Counted from the first letter of the stretch, positions 51,979 to 61,717 are shown. The stretch is DNA of 64,000 nt from an uncultured Winogradskyella sp. (GCF_947495255.1 NZ_CANLYI010000007.1:124001-188000), one strand, 5' to 3'. The notes: a model not told the origin generated them from the sequence alone. Translations and numbers: made by a program.

Positions 51979-52692
51979 ATGAGATTTCGATTTGTGTTTC
52001 CGATGATCATCGGAATTGGATTATTACTTCTGAATTGTGAAGATAAACAAACTTCAAAAAAAAATAATGCTTCAGTTGTAAAAGATTCAGTTGTTTCCGA
52101 AACGATAATAATCCCTAAAAAACAAACTGATTCTATTTACCCAAAACTTACGGATGCTAATGCTATGGAGTTCTTTTTAAAATACGAAAAAGAACATAAA
52201 GAAAATAAAGCACGAATAACGACTGATTTTGGAATCATAGAAATTAAATTATATGATAAGACTAAATTCCATAGAGCCAACTTTGTCTATCTCACCAAAC
52301 GCAACTATTTTGACGGTACACAGTTTTACAGAGTGGTTAAAAATTTTGTAATACAAGGCGGAAGTAGTGATGATTATAACATTGCTAAAAGACGACAAAA
52401 AATAGGCAGATATTTATTGCCTCCAGACACAAAACGAGGTTACACACACAAAAGAGGTGCTATTTCTATGCCAAGCAGTGAAATAGACAATGCATATAAA
52501 CTGGCATCGCCTTTTCAGTTTTTTATTATTCAACGTCCTGGAGGAGCCAAATATTTAGATGGCGATTATACCGTATTTGGAGAAGTAACCTCAGGTATGG
52601 ATGTGGTAGATAAAATAAATAGTGTAAAAACGGATGAAGGTGATTGGCCTTTACATAACGTTTATATAAGAAAAATAGAACTCATTGATTAA
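51979..52692 (+). CDS. Cyclophilin-type peptidyl-prolyl isomerase lipoprotein
   Basis: The 237-residue protein has a lipobox (LLLLNC, Cys about 20), so it is likely a membrane-anchored lipoprotein. A Ser/Lys-rich linker and a cyclophilin domain follow: FHRANFVYLTKRNYFDGTQFYRVVKNFVIQGG, SPFQFFIIQ, and DYTVFGEVTSGMDVVDKI. It catalyses proline isomerisation of exported proteins. The divergent NUDIX gene starts two bases away, so promoters of both genes must lie within the coding sequence of the other or overlap. Confidence 0.88.
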   Translation: MRFRFVFPMIIGIGLLLLNCEDKQTSKKNNASVVKDSVVSETIIIPKKQTDSIYPKLTDANAMEFFLKYEKEHKENKARITTDFGIIEIKLYDKTKFHRANFVYLTKRNYFDGTQFYRVVKNFVIQGGSSDDYNIAKRRQKIGRYLLPPDTKRGYTHKRGAISMPSSEIDNAYKLASPFQFFIIQRPGGAKYLDGDYTVFGEVTSGMDVVDKINSVKTDEGDWPLHNVYIRKIELID

Positions 52693-52793
52693 ATCCTGAA
52701 AAGAAGTGGAGCTTCAAAGTTACAGAGCTTCAAAACTTTACAGTTTCAAATAAAAATACAATTAATTTTTCAACAAGAATTATAAAATTTTTA

Positions 52794-52807
52794 AGTAGAC
52801 GTCTACT
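52794..52807. promoter_or_regulatory. 14-base perfect palindrome upstream of the M3 peptidase gene
   Basis: AGTAGACGTCTACT is self-complementary and stands 67 bases before the ATG of the peptidase gene, in the 181-base gap after the cyclophilin gene. It is a possible regulator binding site. Confidence 0.4.
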
Positions 52808-52873
52808 CTAATTTCAGTATCTTGTTTGCTTATTGAATTTCAATATTTTTTCTACCATTAAAAACCAACATAT

Positions 52874-55021
52874 ATGATTTCTAAGTCCATTAAAACTACT
52901 ATAATTTGCAGCATCGTTTTATTTGCGAGCTGTAAAGAAGAAACTACCAAAACTCCAGAAACAGCAATGAGTGATAATGTATTAATACAAGAATGGACAG
53001 GGCCTTTTGAAGGTGTTCCGGCTTTCGATAAAATTTCTGTAGAAGCTATAAAGCCAGCAATGGAAGAAGCCATGAAATTAAATCTTGAAGAAATTGATGC
53101 CATAGCCAATAACACAGAACCAGCAACTTTTGAAAATACAATAACTGCTATGGAAAGCGCTGGTAAACCTTTAAGTCGTGTGTTTGCTTATTATGGGATA
53201 ATGGGAAGCAATGTGTCATCACCAGAGTTTAGAGAACTACAGGCAGAATTAGCACCAAAACTTTCAGATTTTAGATCTCAGATTTCTCAAAACGAAAAAC
53301 TATTCCAACGAATAAAAACTGTTTATGATGCGTCTCAAAAAACGCCTTTGGAATCTCAAGAACAACGTGTTGTAGATTTAACCTATAAACAGTTTGAAAT
53401 GAATGGTGCTAACCTTGATGCCGAAAAGAAAAAGCGTTATGCTGCCATCAACAAAGAATTATCATCGTTATACACCGATTTTGCAAATAACGTATTGCAT
53501 GATGAAGAAAACTATATTACCTATTTAAATGAAAACCAATTAGGTGGTTTGGCTGATGGTTATAAAAAATCTGCGGCAAAAATCGCAACAGATAAAGGGC
53601 AAGAAGGGAAATATGCCATTACAAATACACGTTCTTCAATGGATCCTTTTTTGACCTACTCTACCGAACGTGAGTTACGTAAACTCGTTTGGGAGAATTA
53701 CTACTCTAGAGGTGATAATGGTGATGACTATGATAACAATAAAATTATAGCTGAAATTTTAAAACTACGTAAAGAGCGCGTTGGTTTGATGGGTTATAAA
53801 AATTATGCGGAATGGCGTTTACAAGACCGAATGGCAAAAACACCAGAAAATGCCATGGACTTAATGCTTAAAGTTTGGCCAGCAGCAACGGCAAGAGTAA
53901 AAGAAGAAGTTGCAGACATGCAAACCGTAGCGAATGAGCTTGGCGATAAAATTACAATTGAACCTTGGGATTACAGATATTATGCCGAAAAAGTACGTAA
54001 AAAGAAATACGATTTAGATAGCGATGAAGTAAAACAATATCTACAATTAGATAAACTGACTGAGGCTATGTTTTATGTTGCTGGTGAATTGTTTAACTAT
54101 AATTTTACACCAGTTAAAGAAGGTTCAGTCCCTGTTTTTCATGAAGATGTGAAGGTTTGGGAAGTTACCGATAAAGATTCTGGCAAAAACATTGGCTTGT
54201 GGTATTTAGATCCTTATGCTCGTGAAGGAAAACGTTCTGGTGCTTGGGCAACGACCTATAGAAGTTCTGCGTCTTTTGAAGGTGACATGAATGTTTTAGC
54301 CTCTAACAATTCTAACTTTGTAAAACCAGCACCTGGAGAAGCCGTTTTAATCTCTTGGGATGATGCAACCACGTTTTTTCATGAGTTTGGGCATGCGCTT
54401 CACTTCTTTTCTGCTGATGTAAAATACCCAACATTAAATGGTGGTGTTAGAGATTATACAGAGTTTCAGTCGCAATTATTAGAGCGTTGGTTATCTACAG
54501 ATAATGTGATTAATAAATATTTAGTGCATTATAAAACAGGCGAACCGATTCCGGCGAGTTTAGTTGAGAAAATTAAGAAAGCTTCAACCTTTAATCAAGG
54601 TTTTGGTACTACAGAATATTTAGCTTCTGCTTTAATGGATATGAAATTACATTTAGCAGACCCTACAGATATTGACATTGATAAATTTGAACGTGAAACG
54701 TTAGACGAATTAGGCATGCCTAAAGAATTACCAATGCGTCACAGAACACCACAATTTGGACATGTATTTTCTGGTGAAGGCTACGCAACAGCTTACTATG
54801 GTTATATGTGGGCAGATGTTTTAACTAGTGATGCTTCTGAAGCTTTTAAAGAGGCCGAAGGTGGTTTTTATGATAAAGAAGTCGCAGATAAATTAGTGAA
54901 GTATCTTTTTGCTCCTCGTAACGCTATGGATCCGGCAGAAGCCTACAGAAAGTTTAGAGGACGTGATGCTAAGATTGAAGCTTTAATGCGAGATCGTGGG
55001 TTTCCTGTGCCTCAAGAATAG
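52874..55021 (+). CDS. dcp: M3-family metallopeptidase lipoprotein (peptidyl-dipeptidase Dcp-like)
   Basis: The 715-residue protein has a lipobox (VLFASC, Cys about 20) and the whole M3 peptidase fold. It has FHEFGHALHFF, the HExxH zinc motif with Glu as catalytic base, followed by the downstream GGVRDYTEFQSQLLERW segment that supplies the third ligand. TYRSSASFEGDMN and YYGYMWADVLTSDA are also typical. Oligopeptides are degraded, most likely dipeptides released from the C-terminus, outside the cytoplasm. It begins its own transcription unit, probably under the palindrome-bearing upstream region. Confidence 0.9.
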   Translation: MISKSIKTTIICSIVLFASCKEETTKTPETAMSDNVLIQEWTGPFEGVPAFDKISVEAIKPAMEEAMKLNLEEIDAIANNTEPATFENTITAMESAGKPLSRVFAYYGIMGSNVSSPEFRELQAELAPKLSDFRSQISQNEKLFQRIKTVYDASQKTPLESQEQRVVDLTYKQFEMNGANLDAEKKKRYAAINKELSSLYTDFANNVLHDEENYITYLNENQLGGLADGYKKSAAKIATDKGQEGKYAITNTRSSMDPFLTYSTERELRKLVWENYYSRGDNGDDYDNNKIIAEILKLRKERVGLMGYKNYAEWRLQDRMAKTPENAMDLMLKVWPAATARVKEEVADMQTVANELGDKITIEPWDYRYYAEKVRKKKYDLDSDEVKQYLQLDKLTEAMFYVAGELFNYNFTPVKEGSVPVFHEDVKVWEVTDKDSGKNIGLWYLDPYAREGKRSGAWATTYRSSASFEGDMNVLASNNSNFVKPAPGEAVLISWDDATTFFHEFGHALHFFSADVKYPTLNGGVRDYTEFQSQLLERWLSTDNVINKYLVHYKTGEPIPASLVEKIKKASTFNQGFGTTEYLASALMDMKLHLADPTDIDIDKFERETLDELGMPKELPMRHRTPQFGHVFSGEGYATAYYGYMWADVLTSDASEAFKEAEGGFYDKEVADKLVKYLFAPRNAMDPAEAYRKFRGRDAKIEALMRDRGFPVPQE

Positions 55022-55063
55022 ACATTTTTAATATAAAAAAACACCTCTTCTAATACAATAAAT

Positions 55064-55561
55064 ATGAAACATATATTATGCCTTACAATGGTAATATTAC
55101 CACTTATCTTAATTTCTCAAAATTCAGAAAGCTATTTTCCTGTTGAAATCGGCAAAGAAAAAAAACTCACTTGGTATAACGATTCTTATATAGAGTCTTT
55201 TACGGATTCTACTGAATTAGGTGGTGAAACATACTATTCTTATGTTCAAAAATTTAAAAATAATACTATAGCATTACAAATAAGAATAAGTAACGATACG
55301 GTGTATCATTGGAATGAGGTGAAGAAAAAGCATCAAGTCTTTTTTGGCGTTAACCCAAAGGTTGGTGAAACTATTGGCATCGGAACAATTAAAAAAATAG
55401 ACGCTAAACTAAAAACACCCAAAGGCAAACTAACCGACTTACTTGTAATAGAAATGACCTATTCAAATGGTGCAACGGATAAAAGGTATTATCAAAAAGG
55501 AGTAGGTTTAGTTGCTGTAAAAAACAAAAAAGGGTTAATCTGTTATTATGTGCCAGATTAA
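55064..55561 (+). CDS. Hypothetical secreted protein
   Basis: The 165-residue protein has a signal peptide (MKHILCLTMVILPLILISQ). It has a beta-rich mature part with SYFPVEIGKEKKLTWYND, KHQVFFGVNPKVGE and RYYQKGVGLVAVKNKKGL. No known domain was recognised. It lies 42 bases after the peptidase gene on the same strand, so it may be co-transcribed, though a separate role is equally possible. It converges with the SDR gene, which ends 23 bases away. Confidence 0.7.
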   Translation: MKHILCLTMVILPLILISQNSESYFPVEIGKEKKLTWYNDSYIESFTDSTELGGETYYSYVQKFKNNTIALQIRISNDTVYHWNEVKKKHQVFFGVNPKVGETIGIGTIKKIDAKLKTPKGKLTDLLVIEMTYSNGATDKRYYQKGVGLVAVKNKKGLICYYVPD

Positions 55562-55583
55562 AAACCGAATCAAAACAGCCAAA

Positions 55584-56321
55584 CTAAAGTGTTGTTCCAC
55601 CATCGACTATAATTTTTTCATTTCTTAATACTAACGATTTATCCGAAAGTAAAAACTCAACTATTGGAGCAATGTCTGTAGGTTGAACAATGCGACCAAT
55701 TGGAGACGTTGACGAAAAATGATTTAGCAACTCATTAATTGCTGTATCAGTCATTCCTGATTTTTTTTGAATTGGACTTTCCGTAACTCCTGGACTAACA
55801 ATATTAGTTCTAATTCCTTTATCAGCAAGTTCAATATTTAACACTTTTGATAAGCTCTCTAAGGCTGCTTTGCTCGCCGTATAGACACTTGTATTAGTGA
55901 AAGCTTTAAAGACAACAATTGAAGTGTTTAAAACTATACTTGAAGGATTTTTTAGAATTGGAATAAATTTTTGAACAGTAAAAAAAGCACCTTTAAAATT
56001 TACATTCATGGTATCATCAAATAGATCTTCAGTGGTTCCTTCAAAATTAGAGGCTTTAAAAATACCTGCGTTTACAAATAAACCATCAATCTTTCCAAAT
56101 TCATTTTTAATTTTAAACACTAAGTCATCAATAGCGCTTAATGAAGATGTATCAGACAAAAAACCTGTTGAATTTTCTCCTAATTTAGAAACTGCTTTTT
56201 CTAAGTTTTCTTTTGTTCGTCCTGTTATTATGACCTTATAATTTAAATCTAAAAGATAGGCTGCACAGGCAAATCCAATACCTGTTGTCCCTCCTGTAAT
56301 TACGACTGTTTTATTATTCAT
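55584..56321 (-). CDS. Short-chain dehydrogenase/reductase (SDR)
   Basis: The 245-residue protein is a classical SDR: the nucleotide-binding TGGTTGIGFAC, NAGIF, the catalytic YTASKAALE with Tyr-x3-Lys and a preceding Ser, and the C-terminal IIVDGGTTL. It reduces or oxidises an alcohol/ketone with NAD(P)H; substrate unknown. It diverges from an HxlR-type regulator gene across a palindrome (56370-56389), so it is likely that regulator's target and is induced by a quinone, aldehyde or oxidative signal. Confidence 0.88.
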   Translation of the reverse strand: MNNKTVVITGGTTGIGFACAAYLLDLNYKVIITGRTKENLEKAVSKLGENSTGFLSDTSSLSAIDDLVFKIKNEFGKIDGLFVNAGIFKASNFEGTTEDLFDDTMNVNFKGAFFTVQKFIPILKNPSSIVLNTSIVVFKAFTNTSVYTASKAALESLSKVLNIELADKGIRTNIVSPGVTESPIQKKSGMTDTAINELLNHFSSTSPIGRIVQPTDIAPIVEFLLSDKSLVLRNEKIIVDGGTTL

Positions 56322-56369
56322 CTTTAATTTCTTTTTACAAATTTGAGAAATAACTATACATTTGACAAG

Positions 56370-56389
56370 TACTTACTTTTAGGTAAGTA
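56370..56389. promoter_or_regulatory. HxlR operator candidate between SDR and regulator genes
   Basis: TACTTAC and GTAAGTA are exact 7-base inverted repeats, 6 bases apart, in the 101-base divergent gap. The pattern resembles known HxlR/YodB-type operators (TACTT...AAGTA). Confidence 0.65.
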
Positions 56390-56422
56390 ACTAACTTTAA
56401 AGTTTTAAAAGTCTGTTTTCGT

Positions 56423-56767
56423 ATGAAACCTGAAGAAAAAAAAATCGAAAAAAAATATCATAAAGCAAAAGAATGCCCTATTACTCTATTTATGGAACAA
56501 ATTGGAGGAAAATGGAAACCTGTTATAATTTGGCTTTTGCTTATTAATGAAGTAATGCGTTTTAATGAATTAGATAAAGCCATTGATGGTATTAGTCAAA
56601 AGATGTTATCTCAGCAATTAAAGGATTTAGAAAAGTTAAAAATAATAAACAGAAAATCTTATCCAGTAATTCCGCCTAAGGTTGAATACAGATTAACAGA
56701 AAAAGGAAAATCTTTGAAAGAAAATTTGACTAAAATAATGGAATGGAGCAATTTGCACCTAAAGTAA
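56423..56767 (+). CDS. HxlR-family winged-helix regulator
   Basis: The 114-residue protein has the HxlR domain: ECPITLFMEQIGGKWKPVIIWLLL, NELDKAIDGISQKMLSQQLKDLEK and YRLTEKGKSLK. The Cys in AKECPI near residue 19 is the sensing cysteine used by many HxlR proteins to detect quinones or oxidants. It probably represses itself and the divergent SDR gene through the palindrome at 56370-56389. The gene stands alone on the plus strand. Confidence 0.9.
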   Translation: MKPEEKKIEKKYHKAKECPITLFMEQIGGKWKPVIIWLLLINEVMRFNELDKAIDGISQKMLSQQLKDLEKLKIINRKSYPVIPPKVEYRLTEKGKSLKENLTKIMEWSNLHLK

Positions 56768-56804
56768 ACAAAAGCACCACCTTCTAAGTTAATGAAGATT
56801 AATC

Positions 56805-57809
56805 TTAACGCACAAAACGACCAGAAATATTACCTTCTATAATTTTTACAACATCATCAACGTTGCTGTAATTTACATCACCTTCATAAGTGTGTTTTAA
56901 GGCACAAGCTGCGCACGCAAATAACATGGCTTTATAATCATCGTAATGTTGCAATCCGTAAATTAAACCAGCTGCAAAAGCATCTCCTGTACCAATACGG
57001 TCTACAATGTGGGTAATATCTAAATCTTCGGTTTCTCTAAACTCTTTACCATTCCACATTCGGGCTCTAATCTTATGCCAAGACGCATTTAAAGCCGTTC
57101 TGATTTTATCAAAGACTTTGTTAATAGAAGGAAACGTTTCCATCAATTGCTGACTTGCTTTCTGGAAGTCTTCATTAGAATAACTATAATCCGTACCTAA
57201 CACCTCATTGATTTCATTGATGCCACCAATAAATACATTAGAATAATCTAATAATTCTGTTAGCGCTTCTTTTGGGTCTTGTCCGTATTTCCATAAACCA
57301 CTTCTATAGGTTGGATCAGCAGAAACCGTAATCCCTTTTTCATTCGCTAATTTTAAACCTTCTTTTAAGGTATCGTAAGCACCTTGTGTTAAAGCAGGCG
57401 TAATACCTGTCCAGTGCATCCAATTACCTTTTTTTAGAGCTTTTTCCCAATCAACCATTGAAGGTACAATCTCTGAAAATGACGAGTGTGATCTGTTGTA
57501 AGAAATCTGACTAGGACGCATAACAGCACCAACCTCTAAAAAATAAACACCTAAGGGTCGTTTAGAGCGCACAACGGAAGATGTACTCACGCCAAACTTT
57601 CTAATATATGAAATCGCTGTGTCTCCAATAAAATCTTCCGAAACAGCACTAATATGTTTTACATTACCTCCAAAATTGGCAATAGAAATACCAACATTTA
57701 ATTCGGTGCCACCAAAATAAAATTCTACAATATTAGATTGCATAAATTTTTTATTTCCTCGTGGTGAAATACGCATTAAAACCTCTCCGAATGTTATAAT
57801 TTGTTTCAT
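56805..57809 (-). CDS. PfkB-family sugar kinase (2-keto-3-deoxygluconate kinase-like)
   Basis: The 334-residue protein has the ribokinase-type domains: GEVLMRISPRG at the N-terminus, EFYFGGTELNVGISIANFG, SADPTYRSGLWK, and DRIGTGDAFAAGLIYGL with the catalytic aspartate. The ALTQGAYDTLKEGLKLA and RTALNASWHKIRARMW segments fit KdgK rather than ribokinase. It likely phosphorylates 2-keto-3-deoxygluconate in sugar-acid breakdown. No kdgA or uronate genes are beside it, so the substrate is inferred only. Confidence 0.82.
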   Translation of the reverse strand: MKQIITFGEVLMRISPRGNKKFMQSNIVEFYFGGTELNVGISIANFGGNVKHISAVSEDFIGDTAISYIRKFGVSTSSVVRSKRPLGVYFLEVGAVMRPSQISYNRSHSSFSEIVPSMVDWEKALKKGNWMHWTGITPALTQGAYDTLKEGLKLANEKGITVSADPTYRSGLWKYGQDPKEALTELLDYSNVFIGGINEINEVLGTDYSYSNEDFQKASQQLMETFPSINKVFDKIRTALNASWHKIRARMWNGKEFRETEDLDITHIVDRIGTGDAFAAGLIYGLQHYDDYKAMLFACAACALKHTYEGDVNYSNVDDVVKIIEGNISGRFVR

Positions 57810-57931
57810 GTTAGCCTATTTAGATATCTAAAATTTACTTTTTAAAGATAAAAGATACGGACTTAAATTTAATTGAATAAGTTTATAGCAAACAAAGTCT
57901 AAACAATTAATAACATCTTAAAAAACTGGGT

Positions 57932-58459
57932 ATGAATTTCAATATAATAGAAACAAAACGCCTCTTCCTTAGGCGTATCACAGAAGACGATGCTCAAGAT
58001 TTTTTTGAGTTAGATTCTAACCCTAAAGTGCATTTGTTTTTAGGTAACAAACCTGTAAAAACAATTGAAGAGTCTGAAGCTATGATTGCTAATATTTTAG
58101 AACAATATAAAACCAATGGTTTAGGAAGATTGGCCATAATTGAAAAATCAACAAATAAATTTATAGGTTGGGCAGGACTTAAATACGAAGAAACTTTAAG
58201 AAAAGAATTCAATTATTACGATTTAGGTTACCGACTTAAAGAACAGTTTTGGGGAAAGGGTTTTGCTACAGAAGCTGCTTTTGCTTCTTTAGAATATGGA
58301 TTTAAAGATTTAAAACTAAAAGAAATTGGTGCCGCAGCTGACATTAATCATATAGCATCTAACACAATTCTAAAAAAGATAGGTTTACAACATTCTGGTA
58401 CATTTACCTATGAAGATACGTTATGTAACTGGTACCTTTTACAAAATCCGGATTTGTAA
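57932..58459 (+). CDS. GNAT-family N-acetyltransferase (RimJ/RimL-like)
   Basis: The 175-residue GNAT protein has the start MNFNIIETKRLFLRRI, followed by DAQDFFELDSNP. The acetyl-CoA loop appears as YRLKEQFWGKGFATEAAFASLEYGF. ADINHIASNTILKKIGLQ then GTFTYEDTLCNWYLL complete it. RimJ/L-type enzymes acetylate protein N-termini or small amines. No target is evident here. It stands alone, converging with the tonB gene across a strong hairpin (58493-58542). Confidence 0.88.
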   Translation: MNFNIIETKRLFLRRITEDDAQDFFELDSNPKVHLFLGNKPVKTIEESEAMIANILEQYKTNGLGRLAIIEKSTNKFIGWAGLKYEETLRKEFNYYDLGYRLKEQFWGKGFATEAAFASLEYGFKDLKLKEIGAAADINHIASNTILKKIGLQHSGTFTYEDTLCNWYLLQNPDL

Positions 58460-58486
58460 AATAGAAATACTGCAGAGAATGAGCAT

Positions 58487-58542
58487 AAAAAAACACAGTC
58501 AAAATACAATGAATGTTTTAGCTTCAATGATTTTGACTGTGT
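58487..58542 (-). terminator. Terminator hairpin between the GNAT and tonB genes
   Basis: ACACAGTCAAAAT (58493-58505) and ATTTTGACTGTGT (58530-58542) form a perfect 13-bp stem. On the minus strand the stem ends in a run of seven Ts, so it should end the tonB transcript. It may also weaken read-through from the GNAT side. Confidence 0.8.
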
Positions 58543-58563
58543 CAGCTTAATTAATCAGTTTAT

Positions 58564-59292
58564 TTATATTTGTAATTTAAAGTTAATAGGAATACTATAA
58601 GGTACACTCACATTTCTGTCTCTCTGTCTTCCTGGTTCCATTTTTGGTAACAGACCCATTATACGTTCTGCTTCAGCTTCTAATAAATGGTTTGGTCCTC
58701 TACTTTTTATTTTAGTGATTTTCCCTGTTCTGTCTATGACAAAGAAGACAAATACTTTACCATGAATATTAAGCTCTGCTGCTGCTTCAGGATATTTAAA
58801 GTTTTTCAATAAGTGAGCTTGCATTTTCTTTTCAAAACAAGTTCTTAACTCCGCATTTGATCCTTTACAGCCTGGGAATGTTGGTACTTTCTCAATAACA
58901 GAGAATGGTACTTCAATATCTTCTTCGACCTCAACAACTTCAACATCTTCTACACCTACTTCTCTATCGTCAATAATATCATCTTGTCCTATTTCAGTAC
59001 TTTTTACCACAGTTTCTTCAACATCATCAACATCTTCTACAATGGTAATCATTTCTGTAATAATTGGCTTTTGTGCAGGAGGCGGTGGTGGTGGAATATT
59101 TATGGTTGTAATTGGAATATCCTCGTCAAATTGATCATCTAACATTAAGACATCTGCCTTAATAGTATCTGTATTGTAAGTCTTATGTTCTAGTCCTATA
59201 TATGTAAGGAGTAACATTACGTTTAAGCCAACAGCAAAGTATAAACTGCTGTTTCGACCTACATTGGCTTTTGGGTTTTTTTTGAGTTCCAT
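58564..59292 (-). CDS. tonB: TonB-like energy transducer protein
   Basis: The 242-residue protein has an N-terminal transmembrane anchor (about 15-33), a proline stretch (IPPPPPPAQKP), an acidic spacer (DVEETVVKS, VEEDIEVPF) and a C-terminal TonB domain (LKNFKYPEAAAELNIHGKVFVFFVID, RTGKITKIKS). It passes proton-motive energy from ExbBD to outer-membrane receptors. The TonB-dependent receptor gene lies directly upstream (59387). A conserved CKGSNAELRTCFEKK loop supplies a possible disulfide. A strong terminator follows it. Confidence 0.9.
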   Translation of the reverse strand: MELKKNPKANVGRNSSLYFAVGLNVMLLLTYIGLEHKTYNTDTIKADVLMLDDQFDEDIPITTINIPPPPPPAQKPIITEMITIVEDVDDVEETVVKSTEIGQDDIIDDREVGVEDVEVVEVEEDIEVPFSVIEKVPTFPGCKGSNAELRTCFEKKMQAHLLKNFKYPEAAAELNIHGKVFVFFVIDRTGKITKIKSRGPNHLLEAEAERIMGLLPKMEPGRQRDRNVSVPYSIPINFKLQI

Positions 59293-59386
59293 GACGTTTA
59301 ATTTTATGGTATAAAGTTACTTACGTTAATCATAATAATTAATGATATTCGTCATGTTTAGAATTTGAAATAGACATTCTAATAAA

Positions 59387-61537
59387 TTATAAGTTATCTA
59401 ATTGATTGTCGTTTTTATCTTCACTAATTGTCCAAAAGAATCCAACAAAAAAGAACTGATCTGCTGCAGGTGTTATTGCTCTTCTATTAAATTGACCATT
59501 AACATCTGGCGTATTAGCATATTGATAGCCATTAATGTTTCTAAATCCTAAAACATTATTAACTGAGAAATACAGAATTTTCTGTTGATCTAGTAAATAA
59601 GCCCAATTTAAACTTAAACTATGATAAGGTTTTGTGCGTTCGTCTAACAGTTGGTTGGTATTTGGATTTGTGTATGGACGACCTGATGAAAAACCATAAG
59701 ATAAACCAACCTGACTTTTCCAGCTATCAATCCAATATTTACCAACAACAGATAAGTTATGATTGGTGGCATAATTAGGTTGTGCAGCTGTTTCAAAATT
59801 TTGATAGTTACGTTCCGTATCTAAATAAGAATAGCTCACCCAATAATCTACATTTTTAATACTTGTGTTATCTCTCCAGAAGAAATCTAAACCTTGTGCA
59901 TAGCCATCGCCAGAGGTATTATAAGCACTATCAAACTGTGCAAAGTCGGTATCATACTTAATTAAGTTATCATAATCTTTTCGATAGGCTTCTGCCCTGA
60001 AGATTTTTCCGTTATTAACGTATTGATAATTCAGAATATAATGTGACGTTTTTAAGGCCTTTAAATTTTGTTCAAACTTTAAAACATTACTATTTGGGTT
60101 TTGAAAGAAGTTACCGTATGCTAATGAAAACTGTCCGTTTTTAGAGCTTTTATAAGCTAATGCTGCTCTAGGTGCAACTTCTGTAGATTTAAATACCGAG
60201 CTATAGTCTGCACGTACACCTACTTTTAATGCTAAATCTTTAGAGAAAATAAAATCTGCTTCTGCAAAACCTGCAGTTATATTATTGTCGTAACCATAGG
60301 TTTCATCTAATGAATCATCTTTAAAATTCTCCTTATAATCAGTGATAAATTGCTCAGTACCAAAACTAAGTTTGAATCTGCTATTAAATCGTTTTTTCAA
60401 TTTCAACTTTACATGTGCTGAATTCTCCGTACCATCAATGTTACTGGTTTCAATTCCTAATTTATTCTTGGCATAGGTATAACTTACGCCTGTGGTCATC
60501 GTCCAGTTAGCACCTAAAACGCCTTTGTAAGAGGTGTTGAGATAGAAGTTGCTATTATTCAACTTAAAATCTATACCATCATCATAATTAATATCGTCTT
60601 GGTTGAGTTCAAATTTAGAGGTGTCAAAAGCAGCATAGAATTTTAACATGCCATTATCTAATTTTTGTCTAAATACGGTTTCGCCTTGCGCACTACTGTA
60701 GGGCGTTTTCCATTCATTTCTATCTTTAAACACTTCTAAATAGGGTCCTAAATTAATATAAGACACATTAAAACTTAGAGAAGATTTTTCCCATTTCTGA
60801 GTATTCCCTAACGTAGCACCAACACTCATAATACCAATATCTGTTTTTTCTTGCGTTGGCTCATCTATAGTATTTAAAAGCAACACACTAGATAAGGCTT
60901 GTCCAAACTCAGACGAATATCCTCCTGTAGAGAACGTAATACCATCAAACAAAAATGGCGAATAACGACCTCTAGTTGGAGAATTGTTTGGTGACGGTGT
61001 GTAAGGCGTAAATACGCGGATACCATCAATAAATATTTGCGTTTCATCGGCATTACCACCTCTTACAAATAAACGTCCATCTTCAGCCACATTAGACGTA
61101 CCTGGTAAGGTTTGTAATGCTCCAACAAAATCACCTAACGCACTTGCCGTGGTTACCACATCTAAAGGTTTTAATGCAGATACTTTACTGTTATCATTCG
61201 CTTCAAACGTACCTGCGTTTAAAATAACAGCATCTAAAGATTCTACATCTTCTCTTAATTTAATGATGAGTTGGTGCATTTCTGAAACATTCTTAACTAT
61301 GGATTTCGATTCAAAAGATAAGAATGAGATGACTAACGTTTGGGTTTCCTTTTCTTCTGTTGTAAAGGTGAAGTTACCTTCTTCATCTGTAGTTGCACCA
61401 TCATAAGTGCCCTCTAAATACACATTAGCGCCATTTATGGGTTCGCTTCTGTGGTCTATAACTTTACCAGAAATGGTGGTTTGTGCATTGCTGATAGCGA
61501 AGATAAATAAAATGAGAATAGTGATGAGCTTGTTCAT
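59387..61537 (-). CDS. TonB-dependent outer-membrane receptor with carboxypeptidase-regulatory-like N-terminal domain
   Basis: The preferred start is ATG 61537 (MNKLITILILFIFAISNAQ), giving 716 residues with a signal peptide. An N-terminal CarboxypepD_reg-like domain follows (ISGKVIDHRSEPINGANVYL). A plug (LPGTSNVAEDGRLFVRGGNADETQIFIDGI) and a 22-strand barrel with many aromatic-ended strands complete it. The C-terminus ends near FFVGFFWTIS. It imports an unknown substrate with TonB. No SusD partner is encoded, so it is not a classical SusCD system. It is followed by tonB 95 bases downstream. Confidence 0.88.
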   Translation of the reverse strand: MNKLITILILFIFAISNAQTTISGKVIDHRSEPINGANVYLEGTYDGATTDEEGNFTFTTEEKETQTLVISFLSFESKSIVKNVSEMHQLIIKLREDVESLDAVILNAGTFEANDNSKVSALKPLDVVTTASALGDFVGALQTLPGTSNVAEDGRLFVRGGNADETQIFIDGIRVFTPYTPSPNNSPTRGRYSPFLFDGITFSTGGYSSEFGQALSSVLLLNTIDEPTQEKTDIGIMSVGATLGNTQKWEKSSLSFNVSYINLGPYLEVFKDRNEWKTPYSSAQGETVFRQKLDNGMLKFYAAFDTSKFELNQDDINYDDGIDFKLNNSNFYLNTSYKGVLGANWTMTTGVSYTYAKNKLGIETSNIDGTENSAHVKLKLKKRFNSRFKLSFGTEQFITDYKENFKDDSLDETYGYDNNITAGFAEADFIFSKDLALKVGVRADYSSVFKSTEVAPRAALAYKSSKNGQFSLAYGNFFQNPNSNVLKFEQNLKALKTSHYILNYQYVNNGKIFRAEAYRKDYDNLIKYDTDFAQFDSAYNTSGDGYAQGLDFFWRDNTSIKNVDYWVSYSYLDTERNYQNFETAAQPNYATNHNLSVVGKYWIDSWKSQVGLSYGFSSGRPYTNPNTNQLLDERTKPYHSLSLNWAYLLDQQKILYFSVNNVLGFRNINGYQYANTPDVNGQFNRRAITPAADQFFFVGFFWTISEDKNDNQLDNL

Positions 61538-61717
61538 GTTTTGATTGATTAAAAGTTCGTTCTTTAATTGATAGGACAAACTTCTACAATTTTACATGCG
61601 AAAAGAATTCTAAGTTACCCAACTGTAATTTTTCAATGACGAATTGAATATTCTGAATAATAAAAAAGAAAAACAAGAGCTCAAAGCGAACAGTTAAAAG
61701 CCAACATCTAAAAAAAA

